The notes below the pieces were generated by a model, which was given only the letters and a program-made list of their open reading frames with translations, ran no database searches and was not told the origin of the DNA. The translations under genes and the position numbers were made by a program. Below, one piece after another: positions 33,716 to 41,892 of a DNA stretch of 64,000 nt (within the stretch, counting starts at the first letter, position 1; the number at the start of each line of letters is the position of its first letter). This DNA is from Hyphochytrium catenoides. Its lineage: Eukaryota > Sar > Hyphochytriomycetes > Hyphochytriales > Hyphochytriaceae. Location of the stretch: NCBI GenBank assembly GCA_900088475.1, contig FLMG01003686.1, positions 124,001 to 188,000 of the forward strand, written 5' to 3'.

Positions 33716-33804
33716 TGCTCCATGCAGGATAGATATTTTTTCTTGTTATCATTTATAGTCTCACAGAAAAAATAACGGAAGCAATTCATCTAGCTGACAA
33801 GGGG

Positions 33805-34164
33805 TTGGATAATGCAGCGGACGTCAAGCGTGCTACAGAGGTGAATGATGAATACAAGAGGAGACGAGCTTCGAACCCCGACGAGTGGAGGATCACGTCT
33901 TGGTGGAAAGCTGGCCTGCAGGTCGGGAAGGAGCAGCGTAAGGAGCAATTTAGGGTCATGGGTACAACGCTAAAGCAGTCCTTTATATGGGCAGCGTGTG
34001 TCAGCCTTCTTATTCTAGCAATTGCCCTGGTAGCAGGGGTACGCAGTGCTACTGGCCTGTTATGTAGTTTCCTTATCCCATTTGTGGCAATATTTCTTAC
34101 TCTTCTAGTCGTGTTAGGAAAGATAAATGACGCGTTGTCAGACTGGAACCAGGTCAGCGGTTGA
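33805..34164 (+). CDS. two-span membrane protein with no clear ATG start
   Basis: The product has two hydrophobic segments at about residues 58-78 and 83-105. The coding-like frame reaches back beyond 33805 to about 33735 with no ATG; the first in-frame ATG is at 33958, which would start just before the first membrane span. Either the start is non-ATG or an upstream exon or a single-base shift in the A-run at 33766-33772 hides it. The polar region before the spans (VNDEYKRRRASNPDEWRITS) looks coding. Start is therefore uncertain. Confidence 0.5.
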   Translation: MDNAADVKRATEVNDEYKRRRASNPDEWRITSWWKAGLQVGKEQRKEQFRVMGTTLKQSFIWAACVSLLILAIALVAGVRSATGLLCSFLIPFVAIFLTLLVVLGKINDALSDWNQVSG

Positions 34165-34262
34165 ACAAGCAGAGGCAGAGCTTAGCTCCCTGCGGCTACG
34201 CGTCATACTTTCAGTTCGTGACTGCGGACATTGACCACTAAGTTGTCTTTCTTGCCAAAGGC

Positions 34263-34273
34263 TCACTTTTCAA
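34263..34273 (+). promoter_or_regulatory. CACTTTTCAA motif upstream of histone H3
   Basis: TCACTTTTCAA lies about 57 bases before the ATG; the leader just before the ATG is CAA-rich (AAGCAACAACAACGACAACG), as at 60752. Confidence 0.4.
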
Positions 34274-34319
34274 TTTTCCGCGTCCTGCTCAAGCCAACCA
34301 AGCAACAACAACGACAACG

Positions 34320-34730
34320 ATGGCGCGCACCAAGCAGACCGCACGCAAATCTACTGGCGGCAAGGCTCCACGCAAACAGCTTGCCACAAAGGCTTCTCGC
34401 AAAAATGTACCAGCCGCCGGACAGGTCAAACGGCCTCACCGCTTTCGCCCAGGCACAGTGGCTCTTCGTGAGATCCGACGATACCAGAAATCCACAGAGC
34501 TTCTTATCCGCAAAATGCCCTTTCAACGTCTGGTCAGGGAGATCGCTCAGGAATTTAAGACTGACCTCCGCTTTCAAGGATCAGCAATTCTGGCCCTTCA
34601 AGAGGCAAGTGAAGCCTACCTTGTTGGCCTCTTTGAAGAGACCAACCTCTGTGCTATCCACGCGAAAAGGGTCACTATCATGCCCAAAGATATACAGCTT
34701 GCCCGGCGTATCCGCGGTGAGCGGTCCTGA
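34320..34730 (+). CDS. H3: histone H3
   Basis: The 136-residue product aligns without gaps to eukaryotic H3: the tail [20 protein letters not shown], the alphaN/alpha1 region [18 protein letters not shown] and the final [15 protein letters not shown] are all present. Lys 4, 9, 14, 27 and 36 and Ser10 are kept. Changes include S28N, G34Q, K37R, Y41F, I89 and S96; the last two resemble H3.3 rather than H3.1. It would pack viral DNA into nucleosome-like particles or alter host chromatin; the other core histones are not in this window. No intron is seen. Its last codons and stop are repeated in tandem just downstream. Confidence 0.97.
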   Translation: MARTKQTARKSTGGKAPRKQLATKASRKNVPAAGQVKRPHRFRPGTVALREIRRYQKSTELLIRKMPFQRLVREIAQEFKTDLRFQGSAILALQEASEAYLVGLFEETNLCAIHAKRVTIMPKDIQLARRIRGERS

Positions 34731-34786
34731 AAAAAAGTTGAGCGGTCCTGAAAAAAGTTGAGCGGTCCTGAAAAAAAAAGTGAGCG
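34719..34786. repeat. tandem triplication of the H3 gene end
   Basis: The string GAGCGGTCCTGA, encoding Glu-Arg-Ser-stop, plus a poly-A tract and GTT, occurs three times at 34719, 34740 and 34760, with a partial fourth at 34782. The first copy is the real end of H3. Confidence 0.9.
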
Positions 34787-34862
34787 AACTAACTGGCCCT
34801 AACTAAGTGCAAAGAGTCAATATATATTGTATATATATCATCTCCTCTGTTACATGTACCCG

Positions 34863-34920
34863 GGTCTCTACTGCTAGAGCTACTTGCTACTTCTCTACTA
34901 GACTACTGCTACTTGCTACT
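34863..34920. repeat. low-complexity CTACTTG repeats
   Basis: Imperfect repeats of CTACTGCTA and CTACTTGCTACT fill the end of the spacer and run into the stop end of the HNH gene. Confidence 0.5.
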
Positions 34921-36040
34921 CTGAATCTACAAACTCAATGGTCATGTCATCCCTTTGGTCTCGTTTACCATTACCGATTAGGGAAATAGTGGATTGTGGT
35001 ACTTTCTCGGCGCGTGATGCTGCTCCTGCTGATGGATAGACGACTACATTGCCATCTTTCTTCGTTACTCTTACCATCCTTGAGTTCTTTTTCTTTGAAG
35101 ACCGTGTTGTTTCCAGCTTGGTCATAAAGTAGAGATTCTCTACACAGTCGTTGCTGTTATCACCATCCTTATGGCGAACGTAGAAGTTGTCTTCTGTCAT
35201 TCCAGATGGGAGTCCAAGGAACGTGAGAGCCACGAAAACGTGCCTGTATCGCTTCTGTAGTCTACCATTGAAGTTTACTACCACTACATGACCCTTAAGA
35301 TCAACGGCTCCATCTCGTGTCCCCTTGATGAGCTCATTTGGCCGGGCCAGACTCTTCATCCGGCCCTTGTTAGAGACCAGATAGGATAATGAGACGTCTC
35401 CGTTTAGATCTTTGACTGGGGCCCATACTTCTCCTGGCAAGTCTTCCAAGATTTCTTGTTTGAAGCGCCATAACCATTGTTTTCCACCTGTGTCACCATT
35501 GCGGCCCCGAAGCTTCTTCTGACTGATAGCAGCGGTTATAGTCCCCCGTTCAGCGTAACCCATTGCTGATGTCGCCTCGTTGATGTTCTTAAAGACTTTT
35601 ATGACTGCTTGACTACTAGGGTCAATTTGTTCTACCGGTATCCCTGGCCGACCTTTATTGTGTGCTTTCTCTCCGAGGAGCGCCTTCTTGGTCTGTTCTT
35701 GTTCCTCCGGAGTGGCCCAGCGAAGGTTGGATATTCTGTTATTCGTCTTATCTCCATCAATATGATCTACTGTCGGCTTATTCTCCGGGTTGGGAATGAA
35801 AGTCTTTGCAATCATCCTATGAACTGGCATATTAACCTCCTTCTTGTAGCGACTTTGTGCTGCGCGTACTTCGGCACTTGGTGCACAGCTCACGCAAAAG
35901 TATCCACCAGCGTTAGGAACCATCTTGAGTCCTTCCGGTTTCTTGGTTGACTTGACATTTCCGAGATTGGAGACGAAGTAAGTGTCGGCCTTGACTCCTG
36001 GGTAGTCCAGGGGTTTCCAAATCTCTGCAACATCAGCCAT
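34916..36040 (-). CDS. HNH endonuclease with NUMOD4-type motifs, tandem domains
   Basis: 374 residues with two copies of the same layout. Each has an N-terminal NUMOD4-like piece (EIWKPLDYPGVKADTYFVSNLG and EVWAPVKDLNGDVSLSYLVSNKG) and an HNH region. The first HNH is complete (VDHIDGDKTNNRISNLRWATPEEQ); the second reads RHKDGDNSNDCVENLYFMT, in which the usual second His position reads Lys-Asp, so it is less sure to be active. A helix-turn-helix-like NUMOD1 motif (INEATSAMG) lies between. This is a free-standing homing endonuclease type, next to the intron-split capsid gene but outside the introns and on the opposite strand. Confidence 0.85.
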   Translation of the reverse strand: MADVAEIWKPLDYPGVKADTYFVSNLGNVKSTKKPEGLKMVPNAGGYFCVSCAPSAEVRAAQSRYKKEVNMPVHRMIAKTFIPNPENKPTVDHIDGDKTNNRISNLRWATPEEQEQTKKALLGEKAHNKGRPGIPVEQIDPSSQAVIKVFKNINEATSAMGYAERGTITAAISQKKLRGRNGDTGGKQWLWRFKQEILEDLPGEVWAPVKDLNGDVSLSYLVSNKGRMKSLARPNELIKGTRDGAVDLKGHVVVVNFNGRLQKRYRHVFVALTFLGLPSGMTEDNFYVRHKDGDNSNDCVENLYFMTKLETTRSSKKKNSRMVRVTKKDGNVVVYPSAGAASRAEKVPQSTISLIGNGKRDQRDDMTIEFVDSE

Positions 36041-36333
36041 ACTTGCTAAATGTAACTTAAGTTCAGAGAGAAAAACTCATAATGATGTAGATGAACGACC
36101 ACTAATAATGTAAAAAACAAATTGAAGGCACAACTGACAGACCATTCGTATTCATATTTCTAATTCTCAAATGATAATGGATTGTTATTCTTCTGCTCTA
36201 AATCCTTTTTTTTTCTGTTCTGGCTACTTCTGGGGGATGACTGACACAGCCGTTATTGTTGTGGTTAGAGACTACTTAAGACTCCTGGAGGAAGACTGAG
36301 ACGGCCGTTACAGAATTCACGGCGATGCTTGAA

Positions 36334-36375
36334 TCTGCAGATTACATGAAGCTTTCTGCAGATTACGTTAAGCTT
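36334..36375. repeat. two-copy 21-base tandem repeat
   Basis: Two head-to-tail copies of a unit beginning TCTGCAGATTAC and ending AAGCTT, differing at three bases. Confidence 0.7.
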
Positions 36376-36474
36376 CAAAATTCGGGAGCAAGCCATGTAT
36401 ACTTCGGTGAAATTTCAATTGCTCGACCTACCTGATCTTATTTAATTTATTTTCTCTCTCAAAATTATTCATAC

Positions 36475-36484
36475 TATATATATA
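36475..36484 (+). promoter_or_regulatory. TATA-type promoter element of the capsid gene
   Basis: TATATATATA about 38 bases before the ATG of exon 1, in AT-rich surroundings. Confidence 0.5.
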
Positions 36485-36522
36485 ACCAAACCACTAAGAA
36501 AATCAAATATACATAAGGAACG

Positions 36523-39481
36523 ATGGGCTCTGCGGGTTTGATCGAAGATTAAAGCCTGCAACAGGGGGCTACGGTGTTGTGAGGCACCTGCAGTGATGCA
36601 ACATGGAGCTTAAACCATGTGTAGTGGTACCCCCTAGTCCGGGTACGATCGGGCTAGCTTGGAAACTTACAAGCAAAGTGGTCGTATCTAACGAGGATGA
36701 CAATCCTTGTGCGGCTTTCCGATGATAAGCCAGGGCGACATGAATGAAAACGGTCAAAGGTATAGCTTGGAATTAGCGGTTATCTAACTCCAAGCGTGCA
36801 GAGACCGTGGGCGGTGACGTTACTATAGCAAGTAGTTGCAAGTAGTTGCACCGTCCCTAACGACTGGGTCATTCATGGGTGGTTTATCTGTTGCAAAACA
36901 GTAGTAAACTGCTTAATGTACAGTCTCGTCTTCCACAAGCCCCTTAACCGGGTAGTTTCGCCATAGGCGTAGTTCCGCAAAGCGTAACAGTTACACCTCC
37001 GGTGGAACTAACAGTTGTGCCTTCCGGCAAAACCAACAGCTACATCTTCGATGGAACTAAGCGAGTGGGAGCTGCATGTGATCGAGCTGATTGAAAATTG
37101 ACGCTCGGGAAGCATGTGGGGTTTGTAGATCAATAAAGTAATCTACAGATTTAAGACCAACGGCCGTCTTCAACCTCATTGCCAATGATGGGAAAGCTGA
37201 CCGCCTTATCATGGCGACGAAGCTGCTCAACCAGCGCATCAAAGATATCGTCTGCTATCGCAAGCAGCACAACATGGACGATGTTTTGCCGACGCTGCAG
37301 GATATCGAGAAGACCCATATCTTATATGTCAATGCTCACTTTAAGCCGTTCTGTAGTATAGCCTTTGAGTACCACAAGGTACAGGCATCCAGCGGCGTTC
37401 CAAATCTCGGATCGACTATCACCTTCTCGCTTCCTACCTTCGGGGACTTCTTCTTCGATATGGTGTGCTACATCAGGCTATCGGCGGTACAAGCTAACCT
37501 CCGTGTGTCTCCTAAGCGTAAGCAAGGCGACCTTATCCTTGGCGTTGACGACAGCACTCTAGCTACCACGTGGTCTCTTGTAGATGCGTTCGGCAACCCT
37601 CGCAGCGACTTCGGCTCTGAGGAAGATAGCTACGTCAGCTATCAGAACCTTGTTCGCTACTGTGAGTATCCAGGCAATAGAGTCTTTAAGTATACTAAAT
37701 TTAGCGTCAATGGTAATATACTAGACGAATACTACGATTATACCAGCGCAATGCTCCAAAAGTTCACTCTTGCACCTAACAAGGTCGCTGGTTACAACAG
37801 ACTGGTTGGTCAAGAGGTGCCTCTCCAGGGTTTCTCCGGACCTATCCAATCTGAGATCCTGGATGCTCAGGGTGTGAACGGCCCTGCTGACCTTTTGTCC
37901 TCCACCTATGCTAACATGCAAGATTACTGCCGAGAAGTCAAGTCTGTTGTTAACGGACCACAGACGCCCAAGCTCAAGCAACCCGCCCTTGAGCTCTGGC
38001 ACAAGTATAAATTCTGGTTCAATGAGGACGTGCGCCTCGCTGTACCGGCCGTGTCAATCCCCTATGGGCAACGGTACATCACGATGGACTTGCAACCGCA
38101 AGAGAACCTCGTCTTTGAGTTCCCTAACCTCTACATCAAAAAGACTGTTTCCACCATCGACTCTGTAAGCGGATCCGCGTCCCGTAAAATCACTTACTCT
38201 CCAGTCATCCCTACAGACCGTCAAATCACCGATCTGAAGATTGAGGCGATGGAACTCTACGTTAACAACATTTTCGTGAACACAGAGATTCATGACATTT
38301 TCATTGAAAGAATCGGTTTCTCGCTCATCCGAGTGTATAGACATCAAATGACGAATGTTACTTCAAGCGGAAAGAACTCCGTCAAGCTTGAGCAGCTGAA
38401 GTGGCCAATCGAGTTTATGTTTGTCGGTGTAAGGCCAACATGGAATGTGCACGCATCCAATCCTAACCAGTACAGAGATTGGCATCGCATGCACTACAGC
38501 GTGGAAGCTCAATATGGACTGCAATCAGTTATCGAACTGCCTGATGCCTCATCGCCGTTCGGTGAGCAGAGCCAGAGCATCTCTGACTTCGTGGTGCCAC
38601 CTTCTTACACTATCGCCGTACCAACCGTTGACAGTGTAACAGTCACCTCCCACATGATCACCCTATTTGATAACTATGGTAGCACCTTCTTCAACAGCTA
38701 CCTTCCTCTTCAGTACGGAGGTCCCGCTATCAACACCCCTGATGACATTGGGGCCCTGTTGGTGAATTTCAGCTTTTATCCGAGGTCATACAGATATAGC
38801 CTCGAACAGGAGGCTACGGTGTCGCGAGGCACCTGCAGCGATGCAATGTGGAACAGACCACATGTAGAGTTACCTTCTAGTCCGTATCTTGTCGGGCTAG
38901 CTTGCTAGGTAGCAAGCTTAGTGGCAAGGTATAACGGGAACGACAGTTCCTGTGCGGTTTCAGATACTAGTCAGTATTAAAGAAGCCAGGGCAACACTAG
39001 TGTAAACGGTCAAAGGTATAGCTTCTATACTCAGAAGCGTGCAGAGACCGTCGACGATATACCAGTTAGAAAGGTTTTAGATATATAGGCGCTAACGATA
39101 GGTATATAGCCGCTAACGACTCGGTCACTAGTGGGTGGTTTACAGTACGGTAAAACAGTAGTAAACTGCTTAATGTAGAGTCTCGTCTTCCTTGAGCCCC
39201 TTAACCGGGTAAGCGAGCGGAAGCTGCATGTGATCAAGCTGATTGAAAATTGACGCTTGGGAAGCATGCGGGGCTTTGTAGGACTCTTCTTACAAAGTTT
39301 AAGATCAAACGCATATCAACCTTCTGGACATTTCAACTTATCCCGTGCCCGTGAGACCTTTATCACTTGGGTTTCCAGGTATATCTCCTCAACCAACTCC
39401 GCAGACCTTATTGTGGTAGCTATCGCAATCAACTTCCTTCTTATATCAGACGGGTCAGCCGTTCTGCGATACTCGACTTGA
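36523..39481 (+). CDS. major capsid protein, p72-type, three exons
   Basis: I read the gene as joined exons 36523-36537, 37163-38786 and 39312-39481, giving 602 codons plus stop (total coding length 1809, divisible by three). Exon 1 encodes MGSAG; exon 2 begins AVFNLIANDGKADRL, as in p72-type capsid proteins of the asfarvirus/faustovirus lineage, with further landmarks such as EYHKVQASSGVPNLGSTITF. Exon 2 ends at SFYPR; the exon 3 codons restore SYQPSGHFNLSRARETFI and the closing AINFLLISDGSAVLRYST. The gene forms the double jelly-roll capsomer. Without splicing the protein would lack its start and its conserved C-terminus. Promoter: the TATA element at 36475. Confidence 0.9.
36538..37162 (+). 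other. group I intron 1 of the major capsid gene
   Basis: 625 bases. The exon end UGCGGGU pairs with an internal guide GCCUGCA at 36554-36560, giving a P1 helix with U-G at the splice point. The R element GTGCAGAGACCG (36796-36807) and the partner GTCTC at 36923-36927 can form P7. The intron ends in G (AACG). A segment near 36970-37065 holds short GGAACTAACAG-type repeats absent from intron 2. No open frame for an endonuclease is inside. Confidence 0.82.
38787..39311 (+). other. group I intron 2 of the major capsid gene
   Basis: 525 bases. The exon end CGAGGU pairs with the guide GCCUCG at 38799-38804, again with U-G at the splice point. Core parts are shared with intron 1: GGCTACGGTG, GTGCAGAGACCG (39039-39050), GTCTCGTCTTCC, CCCCTTAACCGGGTA and the end TTTAAGA..AACG. 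Two GCTAACGA-like units near 39084-39115 are specific to this copy. No endonuclease frame is inside. The two introns clearly share an origin. Confidence 0.82.
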
Positions 39482-39727
39482 GAGAATCCTTTTAACAGTA
39501 ACAAGACCAAGAACATATTGCAACAGCTCTTACTAATCAACAAACCAGGAAAAAACAGTAGTTGTTGTAATCATTTTTTCCGTGGTTTCATTTGCTACAG
39601 GTTCAAGAGTAGTGGGTCATGTCATCACCAGGAAAAAGGGCTCACTGGTGTGATCCCTTGCTTGTCATTATGGCTAGACTTACTTTTTTCGTTCGATTTA
39701 ATTTTGGAGACTAGATTAGGTAGGGGA

Positions 39728-41149
39728 CTAGTGTCTTCTCCAAAGCGGACATCCCTTGGAGACCGCACCCTCCTTTTCGGCCTTAACAAGGCTTTGTACT
39801 TGTGGTGTTACTTCTTGATCACAAACACCGCAGCGCACTTTCACTAGTCTGAGAGGTTTGCCGTTTTTCTTGTGCTTTTTACAAACCTCGATGAAGGTGT
39901 GACCAAGCCTGGCTACTAGATGTTTGATATCATCTTCATCCGCCACTCGTTTGCCCGAACAGGCCTCACAATACAAAGTCTTAGTTGTTTTAAAGCTTTC
40001 TGTGAGACTTTGCAACTGAATAGTCCTTGTGGTTTTGCATGAGTCACACTCCAGTGTCACTGATCTGCGTGTACCACCCTCCCGCTGATTGCTCGTTACA
40101 GTAAGCAATTTCCAACCCATACTGGACGCCATGGTAGAAATCTCGTCAACCGTAAGGGCAACCTTAGCGAGAGGTTGACAGATAGGACACCACCTACCAA
40201 GCTTCAACTTGTCAGGGGTGACAGTGAAAGCTGGATGATCAAGTACTCCACATTTGAAGGAAAGCGTGCCACGGCTACCATGATATGCCGAAGACAGTAG
40301 CTCACCTCCCCTGTCCTTTGCTAGTTCAGTTAGCTCCTCCAAACACAAAGTTGCCCATGGAGTTATAATGGGTACTCGGTCCCAAAGCTGATCTGTTACC
40401 ATTCTGTCTCCAAATGTCTCCTGCAACTCCTCGATAAGGAAGTCTCGGATAACAAAGAAATCCTTACATTTGTATGGAATCTCAAGGAGGTAGATATCAT
40501 TCAGAAAGCACAATTGCCTTTTGATCTTGTCCTTCTGAAGTTGGTGCTGAAAGTCGTCTTCCGTCTTGTGAAAGTAAGTGGAGTACCTATAATGCTGAAC
40601 TCCGTTATACTCCACTGCTAGCTTGAGATCCGCATTGTAACAATCAAGCTCATAAGGTTGTATTACTTCTCTCGACTTTGGGAATGGTAGTCCAAAGAGC
40701 TTTTCTAGGACTGCCCTAGCAAAAGTCTCCCCCTGGTAGTTCTCGCCAGCACAGTCTGGACACCAGGAATGGTTATAAACTACGTTCGATGGTTTGGCAG
40801 CCCAGACATGACCTTTCACACACTGCCACTGAAGAGGTGTGAGAACTTTTATGTACTGGGGGCTTATCAGCTTTCCGTTGCGCTGCTGTGCCCATTGTTG
40901 TAGGTACTCTGTTGTGATAAATTCGCCATCAGGTCCCTTAGCGCGACAACACATCTTGCATCCAGTCCCCATGTTCACAAAGCTGTCATATTGAGCTTCA
41001 AATGTATGTCCTAACCCACAGCGAATTGTGAACTTGGTCTTACTATTCTTATAGGTGTCTGGGTCTGATAGGCACTCAAAGCCCTTTTGCTTACAGCTCT
41101 TGAGAACAAGATAATAGCGTTCTTGAGGTGTAAGCTTAGGACCTTTCAT
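39728..41149 (-). CDS. zinc-ribbon protein with Vsr-like endonuclease domain
   Basis: 473 residues from the ATG MKGPKLTPQ. Several treble-clef/zinc-ribbon units flank a central nuclease core. Units have the pattern C-G-x-G-H-T-F...C-x2-C, as in RCGLGHTFEAQYD...CKMCC, QCVKGHVWAAKPSN...CPDC and ECDSCKTTRTIQ. The central region (PYELDCYNADLKLAVEYNG then QHYRYSTYFHKTEDDFQ) has the metal-binding acidic pairs of a PD-(D/E)xK or Vsr-type nuclease. The arrangement is known in giant-virus and phage free-standing endonucleases. It flanks the capsid gene on the opposite strand and could spread the introns or itself. A decayed paralogue is at 5850. Confidence 0.75.
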   Translation of the reverse strand: MKGPKLTPQERYYLVLKSCKQKGFECLSDPDTYKNSKTKFTIRCGLGHTFEAQYDSFVNMGTGCKMCCRAKGPDGEFITTEYLQQWAQQRNGKLISPQYIKVLTPLQWQCVKGHVWAAKPSNVVYNHSWCPDCAGENYQGETFARAVLEKLFGLPFPKSREVIQPYELDCYNADLKLAVEYNGVQHYRYSTYFHKTEDDFQHQLQKDKIKRQLCFLNDIYLLEIPYKCKDFFVIRDFLIEELQETFGDRMVTDQLWDRVPIITPWATLCLEELTELAKDRGGELLSSAYHGSRGTLSFKCGVLDHPAFTVTPDKLKLGRWCPICQPLAKVALTVDEISTMASSMGWKLLTVTSNQREGGTRRSVTLECDSCKTTRTIQLQSLTESFKTTKTLYCEACSGKRVADEDDIKHLVARLGHTFIEVCKKHKKNGKPLRLVKVRCGVCDQEVTPQVQSLVKAEKEGAVSKGCPLWRRH

Positions 41150-41421
41150 GGTTATGACTCTTAGAGTTATGAAAAAATATGAGGGACCTGGCGGGGTTAC
41201 CTGACAATCCTGCATTTCTGTTTCTGTTTGATGGTGTTTCCAATACTGATAATCATAAAAGGTCCATAGGTTGGAGTTGTTATTTTTTACTGTTTGCAGT
41301 ACTCCTTAAGGAAGCAAAGGTTGATTGATGAATAAGGCTGTTGAGAATTGACCATCAAACTCTTCCCCAGAGACACAATGTGTACTCTGTATTAAACTAC
41401 TATTTTTGTATTGGAATAGCA

Positions 41422-41778
41422 ATGAGTCGACATTGGTGTTTGAACAGTCATCCAGTACGTCAAGTACCACAACTCTTTGTGGTGCTAAGTAGGATTGTGT
41501 ATCCTCCAGACTACTTCAAAACATCAGAGTTCAGACTCATTGGTTCCGACCCACCACCTAAGGGCTTCTGTAGCAAGGAATGCTACTATCAAAGCGAGAA
41601 CCTTGAAGACCTGAAAGCTGCTATCTTCAAAGGAGAGTATCGTAATGGGCTTTTCCGTAGATCGAGTTTGAAAGTAAACGGTAAGAAAGTCTCCCTCGAG
41701 GAGTTTTGCACAGAGTTGTTGAAGCTTGACATAGAACGAGAGACGATTCATGAGAAAATGTTGGTTGATCAACTGTAA
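41422..41778 (+). CDS. small Cys-containing hypothetical protein
   Basis: 118 residues from the ATG MSRHWCLNSH; an earlier in-frame ATG at 41341 would add 27 residues. It has a probable metal site made of CLNSHP and CSKECYY, and a C-terminal half with alternating charged helices (EEFCTELLKLDIERETIHEKM). No family is recognised. Confidence 0.5.
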   Translation: MSRHWCLNSHPVRQVPQLFVVLSRIVYPPDYFKTSEFRLIGSDPPPKGFCSKECYYQSENLEDLKAAIFKGEYRNGLFRRSSLKVNGKKVSLEEFCTELLKLDIERETIHEKMLVDQL

Positions 41779-41892
41779 TCACCGAGACGGGCTGACTACA
41801 CGGGTTACCCCGTGCATCAGTTTTATTTTTATAGTCTTTTTTTATGGTTTAACATGAAGGGGCGATATCTAACAGAACATCTACAAGCTACT

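Larger units (their letters stand above)
36041..36522. other. intergenic region before the major capsid gene
   Basis: No gene. It holds a 21-base tandem repeat at 36334-36375 and imperfect repeats of GACTGAGACGGCCGTTA (about 36239-36311). The right part is AT-rich with a TATA-type element at 36475-36484. Confidence 0.5.
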
